Source of the DNA: Amycolatopsis sp. cg9
Lineage (GTDB): Bacteria; Actinomycetota; Actinomycetes; Mycobacteriales; Pseudonocardiaceae
DNA length: 64,000 nt
Direction: 5' to 3'
NCBI RefSeq assembly: GCF_041346945.1
Contig: NZ_CP166850.1
Location: forward strand, 4,030,001 to 4,094,000
Below are positions 41,101-50,227 of this stretch, one piece after another; position 1 is the stretch's first letter, and each line of letters opens with the position of its first letter. Under the pieces are notes generated by a model, which saw only the letters and a program-made list of their open reading frames with translations, was not told the DNA's origin and did no database searches. Position numbers and translations under genes: made by a program.

Positions 41101-41952
41101 TCAAGGGCGGGGCAGCGCTGACGAGCCGAGGACGCCGAGGAGGCGGCGGACCTCGGCCGTCACCGCGTCGCGGCCCGCGCCCAGGTAGCGGCGCGGGTCG
41201 ACGCGCTCGGGGTGCGTCCGCCAGTCACCCGCGGCGGCCGCGGTGAAGACCTTGTTGAGCTGGGTCGCGATGTTGACCTTCGTCATCCCCGCCCGGACCG
41301 CTTCGGCCAGGCCGTCGTCGGACACCCCGGACGAGCCGTGCAGGACCAGCGGCACCGGGACCCGCTCGTGCAGCCGGGCGATGAGGTCGAAGTCGAGCGC
41401 GGCATCGCGGGTGAGCATCGCGTGCGAGCTGCCCACCGCGACCGCCAGCGCGTCGACACCGGTCGCCGCGGCGAACTCCGCCGCTTCGTCCGGGTCGGTG
41501 CGCGCGCCCGGGGCGTGCACGCCGTCCTTGCCGCCGACCTCGCCGAGCTCGGCTTCCACCCAGACGCCGTGGTCGTGGCAGAACGCGACGACCTCCCGCG
41601 TCTCCCGCACGTTGTCGGCGTAGTCCAGTTTGGACGCGTCGAACATGACCGAGCCGAACCCGAGCCCGACGGCTTCGCGCACGAGGTCGCGGGATTCGGC
41701 GTGGTCGAGGTGCACGGCGACGCGCGCCTCGGCCACCCGGGCCGTGGCCAGCGCGGCGCCGCCGATCGGGGCCAGTGCGCCGTGGTAGCGCACGGCGTTC
41801 TGGCTGAGCTGCACGATCACCGGCGCGCCCGCCAGCGCCGCGCCCTCGGCGATCGCCGTGAGGTGTTCGAGCTGGATCGCGTTGAAGGCGCCGCAGCCCC
41901 GCCGGGCCGACGCGGCCTCCGCGACGATCTCGCCGGTGCTCACCAGAGGCAT
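41101..41952 (-). CDS. Class II ketose-bisphosphate aldolase (KbaY/FbaA-like)
   Basis: A 283-residue zinc aldolase of the tagatose/fructose-1,6-bisphosphate type. Visible features are GAFNAIQLEHL, VAVHLDHAESRD (the HLDH metal/catalytic motif), FDASKLDYADNV, WVEAELGEVGGKDG (metal-binding Glu region), VGSSHAM, LVLHGSSGVSDD (HGxSG phosphate/metal motif) and KVNIATQLNKVF. The length equals KbaY/GatY. It is coupled by ATGA to the upstream kinase gene. Together with that kinase and the SIS protein it would split a ketohexose 1,6-bisphosphate into DHAP and glyceraldehyde-3-phosphate. Confidence 0.92.
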   Translation of the reverse strand: MPLVSTGEIVAEAASARRGCGAFNAIQLEHLTAIAEGAALAGAPVIVQLSQNAVRYHGALAPIGGAALATARVAEARVAVHLDHAESRDLVREAVGLGFGSVMFDASKLDYADNVRETREVVAFCHDHGVWVEAELGEVGGKDGVHAPGARTDPDEAAEFAAATGVDALAVAVGSSHAMLTRDAALDFDLIARLHERVPVPLVLHGSSGVSDDGLAEAVRAGMTKVNIATQLNKVFTAAAAGDWRTHPERVDPRRYLGAGRDAVTAEVRRLLGVLGSSALPRP

Positions 41953-42854
41953 CAGGACTCCTGTTCCGGCCGGACGCGCACGGCGGCCAGCTCCCGGTGG
42001 TAGTGCGCGAGGTCGACGTCACCGGCGAGCGGCCCGAGCACCGCCGCGCCGGAGAGCGCGACGGCCCGGCGCAGGATCTCCGGCCAGGGCTCGCGCCGGC
42101 TGAGCCCGAGCGCGAGGGCCGCGACGACGGCGTCCCCCGCGCCGGTGGCGTTGCCGCTGAGCGCGCCGGACGGCCTCGCGCGCCAGACGCCCGCGGGCGT
42201 GACCGCGAGCAGCCCGTCGGCGCCGAGGGAGACGACGACGGCGCCCGCCCCGGCCCGCATCAGCTCGCGGGCCGCCCGCCCGAGGTCGTCGAGCCCGGTG
42301 ACCTCGCGCAGTTCTTCGGCGTTCGGCTTGACGACGGCGGGCCGCCCGGCCAGGCCGGCCAGCAGGGCCGCCCCGGAGGTGTCCAAAACGGACTGCCGGC
42401 CGTCGATCAGCCGCGCGTAGCCGTCGGGTGGTGCCCCGGGCGGCAGGCTGCCGGAGCAGACCAGCACCTCGGGTTCACGGCGGCGGACGCGCTCGGTGAG
42501 CAGCGCCCACTCCATCGCGGTCACCGCCGGGCCCGGCTCGTTGAAGAGGGTCACCGAACCGTCCACAGCGGACAGCACGGTGGTCGTCCGGCGGGTCTCG
42601 CCGCCGATCGGGACCAGCTCCGCGGCCACTCCCGCGGCGCCGAGGTCCGCGGCGACCGCGGCGCCGGTGGCCCCGCCGGCGGTGGCGATCGCGTGCACGT
42701 CCACGCCGAGCGCGTGCAGCACGCGGGCGACGTTGACGCCCTTGCCGCCCGCCCGGTGCCGGACGTCGCGCGCCCGGTGCACGGCGTCCGGCACCAGCCC
42801 GTCCACCGTGTACGTGACGTCGAGCGCGGCGTTCGGCGTCACGGTGACGATCAT
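41952..42854 (-). CDS. PfkB-family hexose-phosphate kinase (LacC/FruK-like)
   Basis: A 300-residue sugar-phosphate kinase. It begins with MIVTVTPNAALDVTYTVDGL and has AGGKGVNVARVLHALG (the substrate-contacting GGKGxNVA motif of 1-phosphofructokinase/tagatose-6-phosphate kinases), LVCSGSLPPGAP, VVKPNAEEL and the catalytic SGNATGAGDAVVAAL (GAGD). Both its start and its end are ATGA junctions with the SIS and aldolase genes. In this order it most likely phosphorylates tagatose-6-phosphate or fructose-6-phosphate for the aldolase. Confidence 0.92.
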   Translation of the reverse strand: MIVTVTPNAALDVTYTVDGLVPDAVHRARDVRHRAGGKGVNVARVLHALGVDVHAIATAGGATGAAVAADLGAAGVAAELVPIGGETRRTTTVLSAVDGSVTLFNEPGPAVTAMEWALLTERVRRREPEVLVCSGSLPPGAPPDGYARLIDGRQSVLDTSGAALLAGLAGRPAVVKPNAEELREVTGLDDLGRAARELMRAGAGAVVVSLGADGLLAVTPAGVWRARPSGALSGNATGAGDAVVAALALGLSRREPWPEILRRAVALSGAAVLGPLAGDVDLAHYHRELAAVRVRPEQES

Positions 42855-43732
42855 GTGAGGACGACGGAACGCGTCAAGCTGCGGGGGTTGTCCGGGTCGA
42901 GGCCCTTGCGGCGGGCGATCGCCCCGGCCACGAGCTGGGCGCGGACGAGGTCGGCGAGCGGGTCGAGGCCGCTCTCGACGAACGTGCCGCCCGCCCGCCG
43001 GACGTCGTCGGCGAGCCCGTCCGGCGCAGTGCCGAACATCCAGGTCACCCGGCCCGGCTCGCTGATGCTGATCGGCCCGTGCCGGTAGTCCCACGCCGGG
43101 TACGACTCGGTCCACAGCAGGCACGCTTCGCGGAACTTGAGCGCAGCCTCGTTCGCGATGCCGATCGACCAGCCGGTGCCGAGGAAGCTGAACTGCTCCG
43201 CGCCGGTCAGCGCGTCCGGCAGCGGCTCGGCCAGCACCCGCTCCGCCTGCGCGACGACCTCGGTCAGGTCCTCGCCGAGGTGAACGCGCAGCATCGCCAG
43301 CGCGGTGGTGGCGAACCGGGTCTGCACGACCGAGCGTTCGTCCACCGAGGACAGGTCGACGACCGCGTCGGCGGTGCCGGCGACCTCGGCCGGCACCCCG
43401 GTGATCACCGTGGTCTTCGTCCGGCCGCGCAGCTTCGCGAGCAGCGTGTGCACCTCGGTCGTGGTGCCCGAGCGGCTCAGCGCGAGCACGTGGTCGTAGG
43501 CGCGGCCCACCGGGAACTCGGACGCGGCGAACGCGTCGGTCTCGCCGAGCCCGGCGGTTTCGCGCAGCACCGCGTAGGCCTGGCCGACGAACCACGAGGT
43601 CCCGCAGCCGACGATCGCCACCCGGGCGCCCGGCGCGGGCAGCCACCCGTCGTTCGCCGCGGCCAGCGCACCCGCTTCCCGCCAGCAGCCGGGCTGGCTG
43701 GCGATCTCCGCAGCCATGAAGGTCCCGCTCAT
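42851..43732 (-). CDS. SIS-domain sugar isomerase/deaminase, AgaS-like
   Basis: A 293-residue protein with two SIS domains. The first has GARVAIVGCGTSWFVGQAYA and LALSRSGTTTEVHTLLAKLR (the SGxxxxT phosphosugar loop). The second has FLGTGWSIGIANEAALKFRE and WDYRHGPISISEPG. This pairing resembles AgaS (galactosamine-6-phosphate isomerase/deaminase) and the GlmS isomerase half. It is the first gene of the aldolase operon; GGGGAG precedes the ATG at 43732. If AgaS-like, it converts galactosamine-6-phosphate to tagatose-6-phosphate plus ammonia. Its operator region is shared with the divergent ABC importer. Confidence 0.82.
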   Translation of the reverse strand: MSGTFMAAEIASQPGCWREAGALAAANDGWLPAPGARVAIVGCGTSWFVGQAYAVLRETAGLGETDAFAASEFPVGRAYDHVLALSRSGTTTEVHTLLAKLRGRTKTTVITGVPAEVAGTADAVVDLSSVDERSVVQTRFATTALAMLRVHLGEDLTEVVAQAERVLAEPLPDALTGAEQFSFLGTGWSIGIANEAALKFREACLLWTESYPAWDYRHGPISISEPGRVTWMFGTAPDGLADDVRRAGGTFVESGLDPLADLVRAQLVAGAIARRKGLDPDNPRSLTRSVVLT

Positions 43733-43752
43733 GAACTCCCCATCCGTGCCGG

Positions 43753-43825
43753 TTGTGCGCAACACCAGACACGGTAGATGCAAGTTTGTGCAACGTCAAC
43801 GAGTCAATCGATCACTTGCGCGCAA
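43753..43825. promoter_or_regulatory. Three TTGYGC(G)CAA sites between divergent sugar operons
   Basis: TTGTGCGCAA (43753-43762), TTGTGCAA (43786-43793) and the perfect palindrome TTGCGCGCAA (43816-43825) lie 20-93 bases upstream of the SIS start. They are good candidates for the operators of the DeoR regulator at 50228. Confidence 0.6.
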
Positions 43826-43925
43826 TGGATGCGTCGAGGTGCGAGCAGGTCCCGCGGTGTGGTTACGTGCCTGATCAACCGAGCACCTCGGCCTTTGCCG
43901 CGTGCACGGCGTCGACACCTCGGTG

Positions 43926-43970
43926 TTGACAAGTGCTCGAAAGCTGTTAAAACTGCGCAGCAACGCGCAG
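43926..43970 (+). promoter_or_regulatory. Promoter and small dyad before the sugar-binding-protein gene
   Basis: TTGACA (43926-43931), 16 bases, TAAAAC (43948-43953), followed at once by the dyad CTGCGC-N6-GCGCAG (43953-43970) in the expected start-site region. The ATG is at 44006. Confidence 0.6.
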
Positions 43971-44005
43971 AAGGCGTGTTCCTCATCGATGTGGGCGGTG
44001 GCGAT

Positions 44006-45400
44006 ATGCGGCGGAGCAAGCTCATGGCGTTGACAGCGGGGGTGTCCCTCCTGCTGGCCGGGTGCGGTGGGGGCGCGGACACCGGCAGCGGGACCGGCGA
44101 GAACGCCCTGCCCGGGGTCGACCAGTACCTCAACGCGCCCTGTCCGGAGGCCGCGGTCAAGCCGGCCACGGACAAGGAGTTCACCTACTGGGCCATGTGG
44201 ACCGCCGACGAGCCGCAGGGCAAGGTCCTGCAGAAGGCGTTCAAGTGCTTCCAGGAGAAGACCGGCGTCAAGGTGAACGTCCAGTGGCTGGGGCGCAAGG
44301 CCTACACCCAGAACCTGGTGCCCGCGCTGAACACCGACGCGGTGCCGGACCTGTTCGACCAGGACGTCAGCAAGGTCGGCGCGGCCATCATGACCCCGGG
44401 CGGCACGCAGGGCCTCGACGACGTCTTCGCGATGAAGGTCGGCGAGGGCGACAAGACGGTCCGGGACGTGCTCTCGAAGAGCTCCTACGACTTCCCGCAG
44501 AACAAGGACAAGACGGGCCAGAACTTCATGGTCCCCTACACCGTCCAGTCCAGCGCCTGGTGGTTCAACAAGGACTCCGCCGGTGACGTCCAGCAGCCGA
44601 AGACGATGGACGACCTGCTCGCGCTGTTCGACAAGGCGAAGGCCGACGGCAAGGCGGCGATCAGCCAGGACGGCGACATCCCGTTCTACAACATGTACTT
44701 CTTCACCCAGCTCGCCGAGCGGTACGTCGGCTCGGGCGGGCTGAACAAGGCCGCCACCGACAAGACCGGCCAGGCGTGGAAGACCGAGCCGGGCTTCCTC
44801 AAGGCCGCCACCGAAACCGCGAAGCTGCCCAAGTACTTCATCGACGGCTGGGACGCGGCGAAGTTCCCGCAGGTGCAGCAGCGCTGGGCCGACGGCGACT
44901 CGCGCTACCTCTACGTCGGCACCTGGGCGCCGAGCGAGACGCGCGAGTACCTGGACAAGCAGGGCGCCGGCACGAAGATCTCCTACGGCTCCTTCCAGTT
45001 CCCGATGCCGTCCGGCGCCACGCACGACACCGTCGAGCAGATGTCGATCGGCTTCGCCGTGACCAAGAAGGCCAAGCACGCCGAGGCCGCCAAGGCGTTC
45101 ATCGCCTACTTCCTCAACAAGGACATCCTCTCCGGCATCCCGGCGGTGGCCGACAACCTCGTGCCGCGCGCCGACCTCGCCGTGCCGGACGACCTGAAGC
45201 AGGTCAAGGCCGCGCTGGACGACCCGAAGAAGGAGCACGTCCTGCAGTACGACGGGATCGACGGCATCGCCGGCGGCAAGTGGCAGACCGACGTCTTCGA
45301 CCCGGCCGACACCGCGCTGCTCAAGGGCCAGCTGACGCCGGAGCAGTTCGTCGACCAGCTCGCCGCCAAGGGTGCCGAGTTCTGGAAGAACCAGGGCTGA
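44006..45400 (+). CDS. ABC transporter sugar-binding lipoprotein
   Basis: A 464-residue extracellular solute-binding protein of family 1. The lipobox is MALTAGVSLLLAGC, so it should be lipid-anchored. The mature part has the family pattern: FTYWAMWTADEPQGKVLQKA, VNVQWLGRKAYTQNLVPALN, PDLFDQD, NFMVPYTVQSSAWWFNKDSA, GDSRYLYVGTWAPSETREYL and MSIGFAVTKKAKHAEAAKAF. Aromatic residues in the likely cleft suit an oligosaccharide or amino-sugar ligand. The ATG at 44006 has only a weak GGCGGTGGCG site. It is the first gene of the importer operon, with the permease start touching its stop. Confidence 0.92.
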   Translation: MRRSKLMALTAGVSLLLAGCGGGADTGSGTGENALPGVDQYLNAPCPEAAVKPATDKEFTYWAMWTADEPQGKVLQKAFKCFQEKTGVKVNVQWLGRKAYTQNLVPALNTDAVPDLFDQDVSKVGAAIMTPGGTQGLDDVFAMKVGEGDKTVRDVLSKSSYDFPQNKDKTGQNFMVPYTVQSSAWWFNKDSAGDVQQPKTMDDLLALFDKAKADGKAAISQDGDIPFYNMYFFTQLAERYVGSGGLNKAATDKTGQAWKTEPGFLKAATETAKLPKYFIDGWDAAKFPQVQQRWADGDSRYLYVGTWAPSETREYLDKQGAGTKISYGSFQFPMPSGATHDTVEQMSIGFAVTKKAKHAEAAKAFIAYFLNKDILSGIPAVADNLVPRADLAVPDDLKQVKAALDDPKKEHVLQYDGIDGIAGGKWQTDVFDPADTALLKGQLTPEQFVDQLAAKGAEFWKNQG

Positions 45401-46359
45401 TGGCCACGCTCACGACGACGCCGCCGGCGGCACGGGCTCAGGGGGCCCGTGCCGCCGGCGGCGCGCACCTGCGCCGCAAGAAGCGGCTGTTCTGGCCGTT
45501 CGCCGCGCCCGCGTTGGTGCTGTACCTGGCTTTCCTGGTGCTGCCGACGGTCGGGACCGTGGTCCTGTCCTTCACCAGCTGGGCCGGCGCGGGGGACACG
45601 CCGAAGCCCAACGGCGTCACCAACTACACGCAGATGTGGGCGAGCGACTCGTTCCAGTACGCCTTCCGCAACACGCTCGTTTACGTCTTCGCCGGCGGCG
45701 TCGGCACGTTCGCGCTCGCGTTCCTGTTCACCATGGTGCTGCGGGACATGCGCGGCGGCAAGGTCGTCCGCGCCATCCTGTTCTTCCCGAACATCGTCGC
45801 GCCGGTGGCGCTCGGGATGTTCCTCGGCTTCGTGTTCAAGTACCAGCCCGGCAAGCAGGGGCTGGCGAACTACGTCCTGGAGCACGCCGGCGCGGACGCG
45901 GCCAAGTTCCTGGCCCCGGCCAACGTGACCGGCGTCGTGACGGCGTCGCTGATCTGGGCCAGTTCCGGCTTCTACATCACGATCCTGATGGCCGCGGTCG
46001 ACCGGATCCCGCCGTACCTCTACGAGGACGCGGAGCTCGGCGGCGCGTCACCGTGGCAGAAGTTCCGCAGCATCACGCTGCCGATGACGTGGGACGTCGT
46101 CGGGGTCGCCGGGGTGCTGTGGACGATCAACGCGCTGAAGATCTTCGAGCTGGTGTTCGTGCTGGCCGGGCCGGGGACGTACGCGCCGCCGAACCAGGCG
46201 TGGACGCTCGGGATCTACGTGTTCGACCGGACCTTCGGCTCCAACGGCACGCCGGACTTCGGTGCTGCCTGCGCCTGCGCGGTGGCGATGATCGCGCTGG
46301 TGTCGATCCTGGTCGTGCTGCTGAGGCGGGTGATGCGCCGTGACGCGATCCAGTTCTGA
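45400..46359 (+). CDS. ABC sugar transporter permease (first subunit)
   Basis: A 319-residue MalF/UgpA-like permease with six main helices starting at LFWPFAAPALVLYLAFLVLP. The EAA loop for ATPase contact is EDAELGGASPWQKFRSITLP. The start codon overlaps the binding-protein stop (TGATG). It forms the channel with the next gene product. Confidence 0.93.
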   Translation: MATLTTTPPAARAQGARAAGGAHLRRKKRLFWPFAAPALVLYLAFLVLPTVGTVVLSFTSWAGAGDTPKPNGVTNYTQMWASDSFQYAFRNTLVYVFAGGVGTFALAFLFTMVLRDMRGGKVVRAILFFPNIVAPVALGMFLGFVFKYQPGKQGLANYVLEHAGADAAKFLAPANVTGVVTASLIWASSGFYITILMAAVDRIPPYLYEDAELGGASPWQKFRSITLPMTWDVVGVAGVLWTINALKIFELVFVLAGPGTYAPPNQAWTLGIYVFDRTFGSNGTPDFGAACACAVAMIALVSILVVLLRRVMRRDAIQF

Positions 46360-47245
46360 CGTCGTGCGGCGAGCGCCGCGCAAGCCGAAGCCGGCCCCGG
46401 GCTCCCGCCGGTTCAGCCCGCTGCGGCTGCTGGGTTCGGTGATCGTCTGGGCGTTCACCGCGGGCAACGTCCTGGTGCTGTACTGGCTGCTCACGGCCGC
46501 GTTCAAGACGCCGGTGGAGATCTTCACCAAGCCGTTCGCGCTGCCGTACCAGTGGTTCCACGTCGGCAAGCCGTTCCGGAACTTCGTCTACGCCTGGAAC
46601 AACGCGGGCTTCGGCGACGCGGTGGTGACGACGGTGGTGCTGGTCGGCCTCGCCACGGTCGCGACCGTGGCCGTCTCCGCGCCCTGCGCGTACGCGCTGA
46701 CCCGGCTCGGGGTGCGCGGGTCCGGGCCGCTGACCAACGTCGTCGCGATCGGCATGGGCGTGCCGTTCCAGACCGTGATCATCCCGCTGTTCGTGGTGCT
46801 CAGCCGGATCCACCTGGACAACGAGTACGGGCTCTTCCTGCTGTACGTCGCGTTGTCGATCCCGTTCACCGTGTTCCTGCTGACCGGCTTCTTCCGGTCG
46901 CTGCCGGACGAGCTCGAGGAGGCGGCCTCGCTGGACGGCGCCTCCCCGGCCCGGACGTTCTTCTCGGTCATGCTGCCGCTCGCCCGCGGCGGCCTGATCA
47001 CGGCGTTGACGCTCAACGCCATCGGCCTGTGGAACGAGACGCTGCTGGCGATCGTGTTCCTCAAGGACCAGGCGCACTTCACCCTCTCCCGCGCGCTGTT
47101 CACCTTCTACGGCGCGGCGAGCTACCAGTCGGAGTACGGCGGCCTGATCGCCGGCGTGGCGATCGTCGTGCTCCCGATGCTCGTGCTGTACCTCGTGCTC
47201 GCCCGCCGGATCATCACCGGCCTGACCCTCGGCGCCGGAAAGTAG
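46340..47245 (+). CDS. ABC sugar transporter permease (second subunit)
   Basis: A 301-residue MalG/UgpE-like permease. The N-terminal basic tail is followed by LLGSVIVWAFTAGNVLVLYW and five further helices. The EAA motif is EEAASLDGASPARTFFSVMLP. The GTG start lies 20 bases inside the previous gene, so the two permeases are tightly coupled. AGGAGC near the end of the gene serves the following ATPase gene. Confidence 0.93.
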   Translation: MTRSSSDVVRRAPRKPKPAPGSRRFSPLRLLGSVIVWAFTAGNVLVLYWLLTAAFKTPVEIFTKPFALPYQWFHVGKPFRNFVYAWNNAGFGDAVVTTVVLVGLATVATVAVSAPCAYALTRLGVRGSGPLTNVVAIGMGVPFQTVIIPLFVVLSRIHLDNEYGLFLLYVALSIPFTVFLLTGFFRSLPDELEEAASLDGASPARTFFSVMLPLARGGLITALTLNAIGLWNETLLAIVFLKDQAHFTLSRALFTFYGAASYQSEYGGLIAGVAIVVLPMLVLYLVLARRIITGLTLGAGK

Positions 47246-47251
47246 GAGCAG

Positions 47252-48298
47252 ATGGCCACCGTGAGTTTCCGGGACGCGACCCGGTTCTACGCCGGAGTCG
47301 ACCGCCCCGCCGTCGACGGCTTCGACCTCGACGTCGAAGACGGGGAGTTCCTCGTCCTGGTCGGCCCGTCCGGTTGCGGCAAGTCGACGACGCTGCGGAT
47401 GCTGGCCGGGCTGGAGGGCGTCGACGACGGCTCCATCCACATCGGCGACCGCGACGTCACCGAGCTGGCCCCGAAGGACCGGGACATCGCGATGGTGTTC
47501 CAGAACTACGCGCTCTACCCGCACATGACCGTCGGGGACAACATCGGCTTCCACCTCAAGCTGGCGAAACTGCCGAAGGCCGAGCGCGAGCGGCGGGTGC
47601 GGGAGGCCGCGGCGCTGCTCGACCTGACGGAGTACCTGGACCGCAAGCCGGCCAAGCTGTCCGGCGGGCAGCGCCAGCGCGTCGCCATGGGCCGCGCGAT
47701 CGTGCGTGAGCCGAGCGTGTTCCTGATGGACGAGCCGCTGTCCAACCTGGACGCCAAGCTGCGGGTGCAGACGCGGACGCAGATCGCGTCGCTGCAACGG
47801 CGGCTGGGCATCACGACGCTGTACGTCACGCACGACCAGGTCGAAGCGATGACCATGGGCGACCGGGTCGCGGTCCTGCGCGACGGCGTGCTGCAGCAGT
47901 GCGACACCCCGATCGGGCTGTTCTCGCGGCCGGCCAACGTGTTCGTGGCCGGGTTCATCGGCTCGCCGGCGATGAACCTGCTGGAGACCGCGGTGGACGA
48001 AGCCTCGGTGCCGCTGACCCCGGCGCAGCGCTCGGCGCTCACCGGCCCGCGGCTCGTGGTGGGTGTCCGGCCGGAGGGCTGGACGCTCGGCGAGGGTGGT
48101 CACGAGGCGGTCGTCGAGGTGGTCGAAGAGCTGGGCAGCGACCAGTACCTGTACTGCCGGGCGGGGGAGCAGGTGCTGACCGTGCGGACGCCGGGCATGG
48201 CGCCGTGGCGGCGCGGCGAACCGATCACCCTGTCGCCGAAGCCGGACGCGGTCCACCTCTTCGACGCGGCGACCGGGGAAAGGCTGCCGGACGCATGA
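47252..48298 (+). CDS. ABC sugar transporter ATPase, MsmX/UgpC (CUT1) type
   Basis: A 348-residue ATPase: Walker A GPSGCGKST, Q-loop MVFQNYALYPHMTV, signature LSGGQRQRVAMGRAI, Walker B VFLMDEPLSNLDAKLR and H-loop YVTHDQVEAMTMGDR. A C-terminal TOBE/OB-fold regulatory part (about 240-348) is present, as in the MalK group, though it is shortened. A local, dedicated ATPase in the operon argues for a specific rather than shared importer. It is coupled to the DUF5107 gene by an ATGA overlap. Confidence 0.95.
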   Translation: MATVSFRDATRFYAGVDRPAVDGFDLDVEDGEFLVLVGPSGCGKSTTLRMLAGLEGVDDGSIHIGDRDVTELAPKDRDIAMVFQNYALYPHMTVGDNIGFHLKLAKLPKAERERRVREAAALLDLTEYLDRKPAKLSGGQRQRVAMGRAIVREPSVFLMDEPLSNLDAKLRVQTRTQIASLQRRLGITTLYVTHDQVEAMTMGDRVAVLRDGVLQQCDTPIGLFSRPANVFVAGFIGSPAMNLLETAVDEASVPLTPAQRSALTGPRLVVGVRPEGWTLGEGGHEAVVEVVEELGSDQYLYCRAGEQVLTVRTPGMAPWRRGEPITLSPKPDAVHLFDAATGERLPDA

Positions 48299-50148
48299 CC
48301 ACCCTCCGCCGGACGTCGCTCACGCCGCCCGCGGCGGAGCTGGGGCCGGAGAACCCGCTGCCGCCGCTGGTGAAGCCGGAAGCCGTGGCTTCAGTGTCCA
48401 ATGTGGACGAGCTGCCCGCCGACCTGGCCGCCGGGCTGGCGTACGGAAGGCTCGGCACCGTGCTGCCGTGCCGGCTCCAGGACGGCTACTCGCGCGAACG
48501 CGCTGTCCGCGAGCTGCCCGCGCTGGTGCTGGAAAACGACCACCTGCGGGCGACGGTCCTGCCGTCGCTGGGCGGGCGGCTCTGGTCGCTGGTGCACCGG
48601 CCGACCGGGCGCGAGCTGCTGTACCGCAACCCGGTGTTCCAGCCCGCGAACCTCGCGCTGCGGGACGCGTGGTTCGCCGGCGGCGTCGAGTGGAACCTCG
48701 GCAGCACCGGCCACACGACGCTGACCTGCGCGCCGATGTTCGCGGCCGAGGTCGAGGGCCCGGACGGGACACCCGTGCTGCGGCTGTGGGAGTGGGAGCG
48801 CACCCGGGACCTGCCGTACCAGCTGGACTTCTGGCTGCCTGACGATTCGGCGCACCTGTTCGTCGGCGTGCGGATCCGCAACCCGCACTCCCACGACGTC
48901 CCGGTCTACTGGTGGTCCAACACCGCCGTGCCGCAGACGGCGTCGACGCGGGTGCTCGTGCCCGCGGACCAGGCTTGGCACTACGGCTATTCGGGTCGGC
49001 TCGACCTCGTCGACGTGCCCGGCGAGCTGACCTACCCGGCGCGGGCCGCCGCGGCCGCGGACTACTTCTTCGAGGTGGCGTCGGAGCGCCCGTGGATCGC
49101 GGCGGTCGACGAGACCGGCGCCGGCCTCGGCCAGGCGTCCACGGCCCGGCTGCGCGGCCGGAAACTGTTCCGGTGGGGCGAATCCGCGGGCGGACGGCAC
49201 TGGCAGGAGTGGCTCGCCCCGGGTGCGGAAACGGGCTACCTGGAGATCCAGGCGGGACTGGCCCGCACGCAGCTGGAGCACCTGCGCCTCCCACCGGGTG
49301 AAGCGTGGGACTGGCTGGAGGCGTACGGCCCCGTTTCGGCGGACCCGGCTGCGGTCCACGGCGAGGACTGGCGGGCCGCGACGGCCTCCGTCACGGGCTT
49401 GCCGCCCGCCGGCGTGCTCGAGGCGCGGCACCGGGCGTGGCAGGGGATCGCGGACGCGGAGCCGGGCGAGCCGCTGGCCACCGGCTCGGGCTGGGGTGCC
49501 CTGGAAACCCTCCGCATGGTCGCCCTCCTGCCCGGCACACCGTTCCCGAAGGAGACGCTGGGACCGGAGCAGCGGCCGTGGCTGGACCTCCTGGACGGCG
49601 AGACACCGCAGGGCGATCCGCGCGTCCCGCCGCCGTCGACGCTGGTCAACCGGTACTGGGCCGAGCTGCTGGACTACACGACCGACAACTGGCTGACGTG
49701 GTACCACCGCGGGGTGGCCCGCTGGGCGGCCGGCGACCGGGACGCGGCCCAGGAAGCTTGGCGTGCTTCGGTGGCGGCGAAGGAGAACGCTTGGGCGTTG
49801 CGCAATCTCGCCGTCGCCGCCACGGACCCGGGGGAAGCGGCGCGGTTGTCCCTGCGTGCCTTCGAGCTGGCACCGGACGTGCGGCCGCTGCTCGTCGAGG
49901 CGTTGTCCGCGCAGCTGGCGGCCGGGCACGCCCCGGTTTCCCTGCTGCCCGAGCACCCCGGCGGCCGGCTCGCGTTGCTGGCGGCGCACACCCGGCTCGC
50001 CGCGGGGGATCGCGCGGGCGCGAAGGCCGTGTTCGACGCGGGCTTCGAAATCCCGAACATCCGGGAAGGCGAGACGTCCCTTTCGGACACCTGGGAAGCG
50101 CTCTCCGCGGATCCGCTGCCGGCGGCGTACGACTTCCGGATGAAGTAG
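48295..50148 (+). CDS. DUF5107 protein with C-terminal TPR-like part
   Basis: A 617-residue cytoplasmic protein. Residues 70-330 match my recollection of DUF5107: PALVLENDHLRATVLPSLGG, RLWSLVHRPTGRELLYRNPV, FAGGVEWNLGSTGH, YWWSNTAVPQ, LFRWGESAGGRHWQEWLAPG and YLEIQAGLARTQLEHLRLPP. The start resembles the galactose-mutarotase-like (supersandwich) fold, with candidate catalytic His/Glu residues. The C-terminal 200 residues are TPR-like helices (WYHRGVARWAAGDRDAAQEA). It is the last gene of the importer operon, so it probably processes the imported sugar. The reaction is unknown; an epimerase or glycoside hydrolase/phosphorylase role is conceivable. Confidence 0.78.
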   Translation: MTTLRRTSLTPPAAELGPENPLPPLVKPEAVASVSNVDELPADLAAGLAYGRLGTVLPCRLQDGYSRERAVRELPALVLENDHLRATVLPSLGGRLWSLVHRPTGRELLYRNPVFQPANLALRDAWFAGGVEWNLGSTGHTTLTCAPMFAAEVEGPDGTPVLRLWEWERTRDLPYQLDFWLPDDSAHLFVGVRIRNPHSHDVPVYWWSNTAVPQTASTRVLVPADQAWHYGYSGRLDLVDVPGELTYPARAAAAADYFFEVASERPWIAAVDETGAGLGQASTARLRGRKLFRWGESAGGRHWQEWLAPGAETGYLEIQAGLARTQLEHLRLPPGEAWDWLEAYGPVSADPAAVHGEDWRAATASVTGLPPAGVLEARHRAWQGIADAEPGEPLATGSGWGALETLRMVALLPGTPFPKETLGPEQRPWLDLLDGETPQGDPRVPPPSTLVNRYWAELLDYTTDNWLTWYHRGVARWAAGDRDAAQEAWRASVAAKENAWALRNLAVAATDPGEAARLSLRAFELAPDVRPLLVEALSAQLAAGHAPVSLLPEHPGGRLALLAAHTRLAAGDRAGAKAVFDAGFEIPNIREGETSLSDTWEALSADPLPAAYDFRMK

Positions 50149-50227
50149 CGGCGGCGGCGTGCCGGGGCGCGGCGGAAAGCGGCGATGCAGCATACTGCTC
50201 GCCGAGAGTGAACTAGGGAGTACCGCG

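Noticed and set aside
41997..43088. Plus-strand open frame opposite the kinase/SIS genes
   Set aside because: Shadow frame; the minus strand has PfkB and SIS signatures and ATGA junctions.
41101..43732. Reading the kinase/aldolase/SIS operon as sulfoquinovose catabolism with GH31 as sulfoquinovosidase
   Set aside because: GH31 sulfoquinovosidase motifs are not evident, the SIS protein resembles AgaS, and no sulfolactaldehyde enzyme is present; kept only as a weaker alternative.
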